Source of the DNA: Nissolia schottii
Taxonomy: Eukaryota > Streptophyta > Magnoliopsida > Fabales > Fabaceae
Assembly: GCA_003254905.1 (NCBI GenBank)
Contig: QANU01046441.1
Coordinates: 358,665 to 422,664 of the forward strand
Length of the DNA: 64,000 nucleotides
Direction of reading: 5' to 3'
The notes beneath the pieces were generated by a model. The model had not been told where the DNA came from, ran no database searches, and worked only from the letters and a program-made list of their open reading frames with translations. Position numbers and translations under genes: made by a program. Numbering within the stretch: the first letter of the stretch is position 1; every line of letters starts with the position of its first letter. Shown one piece after another: positions 37,100 to 47,905 of this stretch.

Positions 37100-37760
37100 A
37101 TTTCAGGATCCGAATTTAGCTAGGTAGGTGAAGAATTGTGTTCATTTTCCCATGGGTCCGTTGTTTGCCGTGGGGATTTGGTGGGTGTGGTGTAGTCGCA
37201 ACCGCTTGGCGGTTGGGAGTGAGGTGTTGTCAGTGGAGGGTGTTGCTAGAGCTGCCTTCCTAATGTTTGTCGATGCTTCTTTGCCGCTTTCCAGCCCCAT
37301 GATAGGAGATTAGTGGCAATGTTTGCAACATGATTTCATGAAGTTGAATGTCGATGGCAGCATCAAATGGGATCGAAATGTGTCTGGTAATTAGGGATTG
37401 TAACGATAGGTAGGTGGTTGGTTGGGTTTTTTGGGCATGCTATCTGGTTAAGTGTGTTCTATGTTGAGCTTTGTGCTATTTGCCACAGCCTCTTGCAAGC
37501 TTGGAATACTGGCCACCGGAGAGTTCAGTGTGAGACAGATGGTGTTCATGTCTTTAACTAGATGCAGAGTGGATCTATTCCAATGCAACATAGTGAAGTT
37601 CAAATTCTCTAAAGATGTTAAGGACCTGATTCATTGAAATTGAGTGCTGTTATCCCAAAACGACAAGTGTGTGTGTTGATTTGATGGCAAGTCGTGGAGT
37701 TGCTGAGCAGCATGAGCTTTAGTTATAGAGTGCTCCTTAGGAGGAATTAGCAGATGAGGT
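37100..37760 (+). pseudogene. LINE RNase H-region remnant
   Basis: Broken translation gives the spacer and RNase H layout of plant LINE polyproteins: a GIWWVWCSRNRLAVG-like phrase, MKLNVDGSIKWDRNVSGN with a stop following (the VNVDGS...GNAG motif carries the first catalytic Asp), and further on an LGILATGEFSVRQMVFM-like stretch matching the usual 'W..G......E.D' segment. Several stops are present. The RT domain is not seen. Confidence 0.55.
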
Positions 37761-38769
37761 TCTTCGTGAAGTTACTATGATTTAGTTTTTTGTCTTCTCC
37801 TTTTTTTTCCCCCTCTTTTTTCACTTGCTATTTACTAAAAAAAAATATTAAGGAACGGGGGGGAGTATATGTACGAAAAATGAAACCAAAGAGAATATTT
37901 ATAAAAAATAAAACCATAAACAATGGTATTTATTTATGTGTATGGAAGGTGGGGTAAAAAGAAAAGGCGCCGCACTAATCACAACACGAAAAGTGGCACC
38001 ACTAAAATCGCGAGTAGCAAAGCATGCTAGTCCCAGCGCGCGTGTGGTCCGCGACCGAAAATTATCCACAATGCATAGCTGTGAGTTTTCGCCCACCCAA
38101 CGCAAAACCTATAAAAATAATAAAATAAATAAATAAAATTAAAAAGCGAGAAACAGACACTGATAGCCGAACGCCACGTGTGGAGGGCCTCTTTCAACGT
38201 GAGCCACAAGATGCCATCTACTTCTCGAGATTTCGAAAAAAATAAATAATAAAAATGAACTTTTTCAATTTTCGGAGGGACATTACATAAATTCAACATC
38301 TGATGTGGCATCTCATCGTTGCTCCTTTTCTTCCTTTTTAGTCTCTTTTCACATTTTTGTGTTTTTTGTATCTATCTTTCGATCTCTCTGCTCTGTTCTC
38401 TGTTCTTCTTCTCCCTTCGCCCTTTTTATCTTCTTCTTCTTCTTATTTGTTCTGTAACCTCAAGCTTTCAAATTTCCTCTCTCTGTTTCTCTGCTACTAA
38501 TTCTCTGTTTACTGTTGCTGCTACTCGGTGAATAGAAGGATCTTAAAGCTTTTGAGGGTTCCGCAATTCTGAGCTGAAAATTTTAGTATTGGTTGAAAAG
38601 CATGAGGAACAAAAAAATGGATTTTTTTTTTGGTGTATGATGTTTCTGGTGTTTTGGATGATCAAGAGAAGCCCAATTCTGTTCAGAATTTTGTGAAATT
38701 GTTTGCGATTGTTGGACAACTATTCAGAAAGAGAGAAGATCTTGATAACTCGGTTGTTCTGCTTCTTCC
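37761..38769 (+). promoter_or_regulatory. Promoter and leader of RVE1-like gene
   Basis: A G-box CACGTG lies at 38175-38180. The pyrimidine-rich stretch from about 38310 to 38500 looks like a leader. The sequence from there to the ATG at 38770 is probably 5' untranslated, possibly with an intron, and contains no competing ATG frame of good quality. The G-box fits light or clock control expected of this family, but this is inference. Confidence 0.45.
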
Positions 38770-41339
38770 ATGGCAATTCAAGTATGTAACTATGAGCCCT
38801 TTTTTTTTTTTTTTTTCCTTGTGTTATCTTTTGATATAAGGACTATTTGGTTTTTGATACTGTGCTCAATTTTTTGTGAGGGAGCTGAGATTTTTGTTGT
38901 ATTTGTGTGTGTTATGGGTTTAATCTGATTTCCAGCTATATATTCTCAATAGGGTATAGGATATGGACATGTTTGGTCCTATTTTTGAATTAAATCTATT
39001 TTTTGTGATTTGGTTTACCTCTTTCAAATTCCAAATATGCATAGATTTCATGCATTAGTGTGTTGAATTTACACTCCTTAAGAAAAAGAAGTTTTTTAAT
39101 GGTTTAGCTCAGTTAACTAGGAAGAACAAGGGTAATTTAAATGGTGGAATTGTTGCAATTAATGAATATAATTGATCTTTGTTGTATGCCTTTTTTTATC
39201 GTGTGGAGTGAATGATTTCACTTGAAAGATAAATGATTCGATTGTGCGAATTAAATCATCTCTGATCATGATTTAGCTCTAGTTCCTTTGAGCTTTTTTA
39301 ATAATAAAATATATAATTTTTAATTTAAAGATACAGATGAAAAATTTAAAACCAGATGAACAATTAAGACAAAAGTGTTATTTTATAAATTACAAAAAGT
39401 AGTTTCTTAAGGAAAAACTTGAAATAAAGTTTATATGTAAAAGGATTCTTTTCTTCACCTCAAGCATGTACTTTTAGTCAAGTTGACTTTTCTACTATTA
39501 GAAATATTTAATTTGGCCTTATTTTTTACATTATAAATTTGCTTTTTTGTATTGGATGTAGGATCAAGATGGTGTTACTAGATCACAGGGTGGTCTTACA
39601 GTAGGAAATGGAGTATCTTTGATTTCTGGAGCACATTCTGTTTCACATATTCAACTAAATGATCAGTTTTCTTGCGCAAATGATTATGCCCCCAAGGTTT
39701 GCCCTGGATTCTTATTTATGGCATCTTATAAACTTATGATTTTCGTATATGTATCACTGTGACCTCTGTTTTAATCAATTTTCTATCTACTTCAATAGGT
39801 GAGGAAGCCATATACTATCACGAAGCAGCGTGAGAGATGGACAGATGAAGAACATAAGAAGTTCCTTGAAGCTTTAAAGCTCTATGGCCGGGCCTGGCGA
39901 CGGATCGAAGGTATAAATAATCTTTGACTTCCATATCTTAGCCAAGTATGGCATAAAGATTCTAGCTAAAGGAATATAAACATAAATGAAGAAGCTATGG
40001 TTATGCTTGTTCTAAGATTTTGGATACCTTGTTTTTCACCACAGAACATGTTGGAACAAAGACTGCAGTTCAGATTCGAAGTCATGCTCAGAAGTTTTTT
40101 TCTAAGGTTTAATGCTCTATTCAGTTGTCCATTATCCACCATACGTCTTTTTGTATTGTACTCTAGGAGATGTAAAGTGCAAACTTCCTTGAGGATGACG
40201 ATTTCATGTTGAATTCACTCTAACTTTTTTTTTTTTTTAAAAAAAAAATTCTAATTCATGGCAGGTTCTGCGTGACCCAAGTGGGAACAATACAAACTTA
40301 GTGGAATCAATTGAGATTCCACCTCCACGGCCAAAGCGGAAGCCGATGCATCCTTACCCTCGCAAACTAGTAGAGATACCCAATAAGGAAACTTTTGACG
40401 TGGAACAGTCAGTGAGGTCTAGTTCACTTAAGTCATTGGATTCTGATCAAGAAAACAAATCTCCCAAGTCAGTATTGTCTGCAGTTGTTTCAGAAACCCT
40501 TGGTTCCTCGGATTCAGATACACCAACCGGATGTTTATCCCCGGTATCATCCAATAACGGTGTCCATAACGGTAGCTTTGCACTTGCTGAACCCAAAACA
40601 TCATCTGAGGAACACAGGTCTCAGCCACCGGTTGGACTAAATACCGGTTCTGCTCATCATGAGCACCCTCTTGTGGTACACTCTCCAGTCCATTTCTTAC
40701 ATTGACTACAATATGATCACTAGAATATTTTTCAGAAAATGATGTATTGATGTATAATTTTCCATCTTTATGTAGAAACTTGAGCTTTTCAACAAAGAAA
40801 GCATTTCAACTGGAGATGATGCAATAGATGAATCATCTGGCCGTACACTCAAACTTTTTGGGACAACTTTGTGGCTAACGGATACCTGCAGACCATCTTC
40901 TCCAACCATGGAGGTTTGCAAACCAATACCTGCCTTGCATCCTATGCAACTTCAGAGCAGAAATTCAGATGTCATGGCAGAAGGTCCTGCAACTATTGCA
41001 CCTTGGTGGAGTCTTTCTCACAGTAGATCATTCATGCCACTGCACAAGGAGCCTGAGGGGAAACATCAGCTAGATTCTAATCTTGAGGAGTTCGAAAGCA
41101 AAGAAGTTCGAAAGGAAGGGTCGTGGGCCAGTTCGAACACTAGTACAGTTAGCGATGGAGAGAACAGTGAAAAACCAGATGATCAAGCCAAATCATGCGT
41201 ATCTGAGCAAAGGGTGAGACCTAAAACCTATGGGAAAGGGTTTGTACCATACAAAAGGTGCATGTCAGATAGAGAAAACCATTACTCATCAGTAATGGGT
41301 GAGAAGAGGGAAGAGCAAAGGATAAAGCTTTCCTTGTAG
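38770..41339 (+). CDS. RVE1: REVEILLE1-like MYB transcription factor (431 aa, 6 coding exons)
   Basis: Coding exons are 38770-38781, 39562-39696, 39799-39910, 40045-40106, 40265-40675 and 40776-41339. They total 1,296 nt, all introns are GT/AG and there is no internal stop. The single MYB-like repeat covers about residues 58-108: [31 protein letters not shown] and the SHAQKFF signature at 99-105, which contacts DNA. It is preceded by [14 protein letters not shown] and followed by the proline-rich [17 protein letters not shown], both typical of the RVE1/RVE2/RVE7 branch; a distal LKLFG motif is also shared. RVE1 acts in the nucleus, binds evening-element-type sites and links the circadian clock to auxin synthesis, dormancy and freezing responses. 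The start is in a 12-base exon (four codons), chosen because it is the nearest in-frame ATG and joins perfectly. RVE1 versus RVE7 cannot be settled from one sequence. Confidence 0.93.
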
Positions 41340-42140
41340 GGTCCCTTCCAACCTGTTTTTTTCCCCTTCAAAGCAGGTTTCCCTTTTTGCAGATGCATTC
41401 TGTTGCTGGATGACCTGGTATGAGGAAGAAAGAAAAGGAAGCTGATTTTATTTTTTTTTTTGACATTTTTGCTGTGAATTGCAAATTCTCAAGTTGTTCA
41501 AATCCATAAACCTTTCTCTGAGAAGATGGTGAGTTTTGGCACAATGGTAAGTGGGAACAGCCTTTCCGCTTGCAAGAGTACGACAGTGTACATTTATACT
41601 CTACTAAGTGGGAGTTTCGTGCATCGGAGCCGCACTCTTTTAATAACTCCTGTAACTTATTTTTTTTTTTTTGTTAAACCATGGCCAGGTAGCAGGCTTC
41701 TTGTATCCTACATTCTTTCTCCCACCTTCACCTGTGAATTATAGAGTTTTTTTTTTTCCTTTTTCTTTCCCAGCATTTTGTGCTTATTAAATGTGAAGTG
41801 TAAGTTACATACTTGTGCAATGATCATTAATTAGCATGCTTGTTCATATGTTCTTATTTAATATATACCACTATATAATAAGATACACCATGATGAAATC
41901 AGTTCCCACTAGCCTTTTATTTTTTATGATATTTGAGGCAAGCAGATCCATTGGCCTAACATTTATACGTGATAAAAAGGTAAATCCATTGGAGGGAGAG
42001 CATACAGTGTTGGGCCACATGCAGAAAGTCAGGTCCATGAGGAGTGGGATAGCAGTTCACAAGACTTGACCAAAGTTATGGAAAATGGAAGAATAAACGA
42101 GGAGTAAATTATTGAAACTGACTAAATGGCAGCAGCATAA
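41340..42140. other. 3' flank of RVE1-like gene
   Basis: The first few hundred bases are probably the 3' untranslated region (T-rich, with AATAAA-like sequences but no certain site). No further gene is supported; the 70-77 codon frames here are unrecognised. Confidence 0.4.
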
Positions 42141-42149
42141 TAATGAAGT

Positions 42150-42520
42150 AAATTTTGCTCTTCCTTCAGGGGTGTGGAATTGGGAGGCTTTGCAACAAAT
42201 TTTACCTAAGGATGTTTGCTCTCATATTGCTGGAATTGTAGCTCCTAGACCCTTTGTTGGTTCTGATTTTGTTAGCTAGGACTATTATCTCAATGATCCC
42301 TATTCTTCTGTCTTGGAGATATCCTCTTAGGGACTGGCTAAGAGTCTAACTGTTGCAGCAACTTTGGCGCTTCTTAATCGCAACTGGGATGTGCATTTTG
42401 ATCATGTTTTTAGGGAGATGAATCAGACGGAGGAGGATGCGCTTGCTGAGTCTTGGGTATTCTTTGGCTTTTTGATGATGCTCCTCCTTGCATCGAGCAA
42501 TTTTTGTGGCAGTTGGGGTG
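42150..42520 (+). pseudogene. LINE C-terminal remnant
   Basis: Frames broken by stops read as the zinc-ribbon-to-RNase H portion of a plant LINE: WNWEALQQILPKDVCSHIAG, then VAPRPFVGSDFVS with a stop where Trp is usual, and later ATLALLNRNWDVHFDHVFRE followed by MNQTEEDALAESW (LL.R.W.V...HV.RE.N..AD.LA in intact relatives). It ends 70 bp before the Pack-MULE-like element. Confidence 0.65.
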
Positions 42521-42589
42521 TTTCTGTTTTGTTGTCGGGTGTTCCTCACCAAACAAAAAAGAGTAATGAAGTAAATGTAGTTCTTTTTT

Positions 42590-43919
42590 GGGTTAATTAA
42601 GTTTTTAGCCCACGTAACATTAGAAAGTTTGGTTTTGGTCCTTCAGTGAAATTTTTAGTCCTTGTAAAATTTGGAAGTTTGGTTTTGGTCCCTGTGAATG
42701 GCTGAGGTTAACGGTGATGACGTGGTCGTTAATGACGTTGACGTAACGTGCCACGTGGCATAATAATGAATTAAAAATTCTAACCCATGTCCCCCGACCC
42801 GATTACTTTTAAAATAAACAAAAATTGTCTTCTCTTCGCCCATGGCACGTCCTCTCCTCTTCGCCGCATCAACAAGTTACTCTCTCACTTTCTAGATTTG
42901 TCTAAGGAACTGCCACCGCCACAACGGTGGCGGCGAGCTTCCTCTCCTCTCTCAGATCTGGTCTCTCTCACTCTTACTCTCACTTTCTCTCGAGTTCACC
43001 CCCTCTCTCGGCCCTCTCGATTTCCACTCCCCCTCTCTCGTCTTCCCAATACATCAACAACATCACCCCGAAAAATCAACAAGTTCATCACCAACACATC
43101 AACATCACCCAGAAAAATCAACGTTAACAACAACGTATCAATCCAAATCATAGCCACTAAAGCAAATGGTTGCCAGCAAGGTAAAGGTAGCAATGGGGTT
43201 CCAGAAGTCTATGTCACCGTCGCCAGCGGTACACACTCCTCCGTCGTCCACGACTTCTTCCACCGCCAAGTCCTCGTCCCACAAGTCCTCATTCTCGCAC
43301 TCCTTCGCCGCATACTTCCCTCGCTCCTCTGCCCTGGTGCAGCCCAAGCCGCCCGACGTGACGGAGCTCCTCTGCCTGGTGGAGTCACTTTGCGAGAGCG
43401 AGTCTCGATTGAAGACGGAGCTCCTCAAGCACGAGCTCCTGAAGGAGTCTATCGCCATCATCCCCATGCTGGAGAATGAGATCGTTTCCCGGGACACGGA
43501 AATCGAACAGAGCAAGCAGAAAGCGCGAGAGGTAGAAGCAAAGAGGGGACTCGTTGGGGAAGATGAAGGGAGAGGAGAGGGGTTCTGAGTGGAGAAGCTA
43601 AAAAGACATTGATGGCAGAAAACTTGATGAGGATGACGACGGGGATTTGGGGATTAGGGTTTTTTTAAAAATGAAATTGGGTCGGGTCATAGGCTATTTT
43701 TTTTTTATTCTAGGCTATCCCACGTGGCATGCCATGTGACACGTGGCATGCCATGTGACACGCCATGTCAGCGCTTACTAACGGCCACGTCATCACCGTT
43801 AACCTCAGCCATCCACATGGACCAAAACTAAACTTCCAAATTTTACAGGAACTAAAAATTTCACTGAGAGACTAAAACCAAACTTTCTAATATTACAGGG
43901 GCTAAAAACTTAATTAACC
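42590..43919 (+). mobile_element. Pack-MULE-like element, 1.33 kb
   Basis: Terminal inverted repeats of roughly 130-180 bp: left GGTTAATTAAGTTTTTAGCC and the right end in reverse with the same 20 bases, continuing through TTTGGTTTTGGTCC and GGTTAACGGTGATGACGTGG. The interior is GC-rich, unlike its surroundings, and contains a host-gene fragment. The flanks are T-runs (TCTTTTTTG and TTTTTTTTA), so a 9-bp duplication is possible but not convincing. Near the right repeat an ACGTGGCATGCCATGTGAC phrase is duplicated. No transposase is present. Confidence 0.8.
43166..43588 (+). CDS. Transposon-borne CHUP1-like fragment with intact 140-codon frame
   Basis: The frame opens MVASKVKVAMGFQKS, then a Ser-rich linker, FAAYFPRSSALVQPKPPDVT, ELLCLVESLCESESRLKTEL and LLKESIAIIPMLENEI, before a divergent basic end and TGA at 43586-43588. 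This follows the N-terminal part of plant CHUP1-like proteins (the family of the chloroplast outer-envelope actin-binding factor and relatives), including the start of their coiled coil. The proline-rich and catalytic-looking C-terminal parts of the family are absent; about the first 125 residues were captured. Lack of stops suggests either recent capture or use. A 230-codon overlapping frame at 42787-43479 is considered a by-product of high GC content. Expression is unknown. Confidence 0.6.
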   Translation: MVASKVKVAMGFQKSMSPSPAVHTPPSSTTSSTAKSSSHKSSFSHSFAAYFPRSSALVQPKPPDVTELLCLVESLCESESRLKTELLKHELLKESIAIIPMLENEIVSRDTEIEQSKQKAREVEAKRGLVGEDEGRGEGF

Positions 43920-46086
43920 TTTTTTTTAAAAGTCATTATTATACCACTTAATGAAGTATTTAATTTTGTCTTTAAACCACTGGTATCTGATTGCCTTTTG
44001 GTCCACCTACTAATTTGACTTGAGGAACTGTAAGATTTACTTAAGATGACGACTTCTCTCAACACAAATTATTTCATTATTAAGACTTGAAATCGAGATC
44101 ACTAATAAATAATTGAAGCTTCCTATCACTCCAATTTATCATGTGTTGGTACTTAATTAAGTATTTATCTTTTTTTTTTCGGATAACTCAACTATTACGT
44201 ATTTATTCTAAATAAAAAAAAGATTGATGTTGATTAGGCCATTTCTTAGGTATGAGACTATGACTTATATTAAAGAGCTATTAAAAAATTCTTAACTCTC
44301 TCTTTATGTGACTCTTTCTGTAACTCACTTTAACTCCCTTTTGATTTTCATTTGCCATCACTCATCATCCTCTTTCTTTTTTCATGTGTCTCACTTTAAT
44401 TTTGTCCATTAGTAGTAGCACCCCTAGAATTAAATTGCTCTAAGCCTCTAACTCCACTAAGGAAAATCAGAAAATGATATTAGTGTGCTAAGATAGGGCT
44501 AAAGATGGAACATGCTGAGTTTTAGGCTATAAAGGAATTGTAGGCTCCAAAATGTAGCTGATGTGGCTTCTTGCATGTGAATAATTAAATCATGTCCCCA
44601 AACAATAGTAGAACTGACACCACTCATAGAATTATCATTTCGATGATTATTACTGCTTTACTAGTCAGGTGTACTAGTCAAAAAGTCATCCTCTAACTCT
44701 TGTCATGTTGTACATGAACTATGGTATGAAAGTAAAGTACGGAATTATCTAGGTTAGTTTTGAGTGAAAAATTGGTAGGTAATTAAATAACTCTATGTTT
44801 ACATAAAATGATTGCAGCTGAGTTAATAAATTTTTATATAATTTCACATAATGTTAGATGTAGATTTAATAAATAATTTTTGTCTGATTATAATTTCTAT
44901 GTCAAAAAGTTGTATATTTTATAGGGTTATTCTTTAGCAGCCCCCTTAGTTGGGGCTTTTTATGAAGAAACTTATACTGTAATGGGCCTACTCTATATAA
45001 TTTTTTGTCATAGTGGGGCCTACTCCATGATTGCACCTAAGACTAACATGGGCCTTGACCCTTTTAAGCTGATTGCACAAGGTCACAGGATGTATTTAAC
45101 GAACAAAAACACCAACAAGAAAAGAAAAGGTCTCAGGTTATATAATTGTTACTTCATAAGTGATCTTTGGATGTGAAAGATAATTATTGTTGAGTGTCTT
45201 TTAATTGGGATAATTTTGATGGTAGAGATAAAAAAAAAAAAAAAAACCTAAAAACGTTTTGTTTTTTTTTTCCTTACAAAGATAATAATATATATATTTC
45301 ATTGAAATTCAAATAAAAAATATATCTCATTGAACTAAAAAATAGACCAATCCAAAAGGATCATAGTTCAAACACCCACTTACCAAAAGGCATAACCTAA
45401 CTAACATAAATGAGGTCCCTAATGACCCATAGGCCTAAACAAGGATAAGGAGAGAGATGAATTTTTTTTGATCTTTTTGAACTTTTCTTAATCAATTTTT
45501 AATCTTTAGTTGTTGAAAGGCACCATCACCATATTATCACATTTTCCTACCATTTTAGAATTTAAGTGATTAAAAGGAATCATTGCTAGATTGACACACT
45601 TGTCTTCAAAGTGCATTAGGCTAGGAGTAAGCTGGCTATAGTAAAGGATGGCGCCACAACCCAGACACAGAAACGACAATTGTAGAGGGTAGAAGTGTTT
45701 GACACTAAAGATGGCGCAGAGCGCTTGAAAATGCAACAAATACTGTAAGGATGAAGTGGCAACAAGGAGCCCAAAGACACTAAACAATACCTGAAGACAC
45801 AACACTAACCCAAAGGCACAAAGAAACTAAATGCCAAAGTCACGAGACGAGGAACCACCTGAATAACAATTATGAAGGACCTTGAAGGTGGCGAAAACTT
45901 TGTCATAATAGATGATTTAAAAATTAGAAGAATATCATTTTTCTTGTTTATATATCGTTGGTATAAAAAGAATTTTATAATAAATACAAGAGTTAATCAT
46001 TGTGTACTATTAAATTAGAGTATCATGTATTAAAATTAACCTCTTACCATAAGTCCATGATCATTGACAATGATAATTTTTAAGGA
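43920..46086. other. Intergenic, no supported gene
   Basis: AT-rich sequence with poly-A and poly-T runs. The frames at 44982-45176 and 45506-45805 are not recognisable. The patch at 45000-45060 has repeated GGGCCTACTC/GGGCCT phrases without a gene context. Confidence 0.45.
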
Positions 46087-46131
46087 TAGTTACACCGACC
46101 TCCCCTAAAATTTGTCAATATTACATCTATT
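46087..46131 (-). repeat. Left member of inverted repeat pair
   Basis: GTTACACCGACCTCCCC followed by TAAAATTTGTCAATATTACA is matched in reverse by the sequence at 50367-50401 (GTGTAATATCAATAAATTTT then AAGGAAGGTC). The two flank the GH5 fragment and the solo LTR, so they may be the ends of an older transposon. Confidence 0.5.
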
Positions 46132-46369
46132 TCCATTCTAGATTTTAAACAATCGCCCATTTCCCTTACTTTTAAATATTTTCTAAAATTCCAAAACTAC
46201 CCTTAAACAAATAAAACTCTAACATTTCCCCATCCTCCATTCATACTCAAACCCCAACATTGACACCACTGCCCACCAACCATCACTGCTGCCACCACTT
46301 CACCAACGGTCACCACTGCCACTACCTTCGCTACTCCACCACCAGCTTCAGCTTCCACGTCACTCCACC

Positions 46370-46655
46370 ACAACACCCATCACTCCCCAAATCCCCAATT
46401 CCCTAAAATGTACCTGGTAAAATTTGATGAGGGAAAAATAAATGAAATCGAGGTAGTTGGTTTGGACACCAGAGATAAAACTGAGGAGTTCAAGATTTTG
46501 AACAAACTCTCTCATTGTAAAGGAAACAATAAATTCATTGGGCCATGTTAGCCTCACACAATTGAATCCCAGTGACTTGATTCCCTTGAAAATTATGGCA
46601 TCAAGGGGCAACTTGTTAAGTCCCTTGACCATCGATGCATCCAAATGGGGCACCC
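46370..46655 (-). pseudogene. Glycoside hydrolase family 5 (cellulase-type) fragment
   Basis: The minus-strand frame contains ASMVKGLNKLPLDAI, GIKSLGFNCVRLTWPNEFI and LELLSFISGVQTNYLDFI then SLIKFYQV. It matches the N-terminal region of plant GH5 proteins, where KSMGFNCVRLTWP and AISGIQANNPS are conserved. About 85 residues are left; the catalytic glutamates lie further downstream in the family and are absent here. Upstream on the minus strand the frame loses resemblance within about 15 residues, and a solo LTR begins 110 bp away. It lies between the short inverted repeats at 46087 and 50367, so it may be a captured fragment rather than a decayed resident gene. Confidence 0.75.
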
Positions 46656-47669
46656 ATAGAAAATGAGTGAGTCTTGGTGGCTAGATTCCACTTTCCTCGA
46701 CACCACCAAACCTTCTCCTCTTGTTGTCGTCTCTAAAACTGTCGATGAAATGAGGCGGGGGATCATTGTAACATCCTGAATCCTTCGTGTACGGAAAACC
46801 CGTCGGCTACGCCGTCGAGAACGGTTGGGAGACGTTAAGAAAACGAGGGTAGGGGAATTTAACCTTTAAACCCCCAGGGATTTAGGGATAAGGGTTAGGT
46901 TTCGTTTTCCCGTAAATTTTTCGGAGCCATCAGACGAGTTTCGGCTCGAACGGAAATTATTTTTGATACTGGAAAACACTCGTGGAATTTCTTGACACGG
47001 CAAGAATGTCGGAAATCCCTGAGTGGTAGCTCCAGGATCGAAGGGAAAAATTAATGGATCTCAACGGTATGTCTGGAATATTTTTAGGGCAACCGGGTGT
47101 GAGACATTTTGGACAAAACGCGATCAAACGAAACCGGAGTCGGTCCTAGTAAGGTTTCTTATCTCCATCAGGAGATATTTATATAATAAATATAATATAA
47201 TAATAAAATAACAACAGAATGAAAATGAAAAAGAAAAAGGGAAAAACCACAGAATGTGGCTATAAATAGCCACATAACTTCAGAAAACTTTACGTAGCTT
47301 TCAGTCATTTTCACAAACACCAGTTCGGTTCTGACACATCTCGGTTTCTTGCTGGAGTCTGGGAAAAATCATCGGAGCACGCCGTTGCAGTCAAGAAGTT
47401 ACCAGCATCAAGGCTATCAAATCGGAATTTCCATCGGAGGTGGGTAACCCTAGACTCACTGTCTATGTGGTGTAATTTTATAACTGTATGTGTTTTTGTG
47501 TATGTTTGACTGTAAAATTGTTAAGTAGAAATTTGAGGGATTATAGGGTAAAGAGGGTTTTGAGAGATTTTGACAAATGAAATGCATAACTGTACTAATT
47601 GGAACTCTAGGAACAGTGAACTTCTAGAGAAAATGAGAACTGAAGTCTCGGGAACCCATTTTATCAGCT

Positions 47670-47905
47670 TTCATTCGATTGGAGGAAGCTTTCAATCGAA
47701 TGAAAGACAATTTGAGCTTTTAATCGATTGAATTCCAATTCAGTCGAATGAAAGAAAATCTTGGGATTTCATTCGATTGACTTCCAAGTGTATTCGAATG
47801 AAAGCATTATGAGGATTTCAATCGAATGAAACCCCAATTCAGTCGAATGAAAGAACTCGCAGGGATTTCATTCGAATGTAACCCTAGACATTCGAATGAA
47901 ACCTG
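47670..47905. repeat. Array of TTCATTCGATTG / TCAATCGAATGAAA motifs in LTR
   Basis: About ten copies in both orientations, including CATTCGATTGG, TCAATCGAATGAAAG, TAATCGATTGAA, AGTCGAATGAAAG, ATTCGAATGAAAG and ATTCGAATGAAACC, spaced 20-25 bp apart. The motif core is palindromic or nearly so (TTCGAA, ATCGAT). Confidence 0.8.

Noticed and set aside
42787-43479. 230-codon open frame in the Pack-MULE-like element
   Set aside because: It overlaps the CHUP1-like frame in another phase, is rich in Arg/Ser/Pro as expected from GC-rich antisense or shifted reading, and has no family resemblance.
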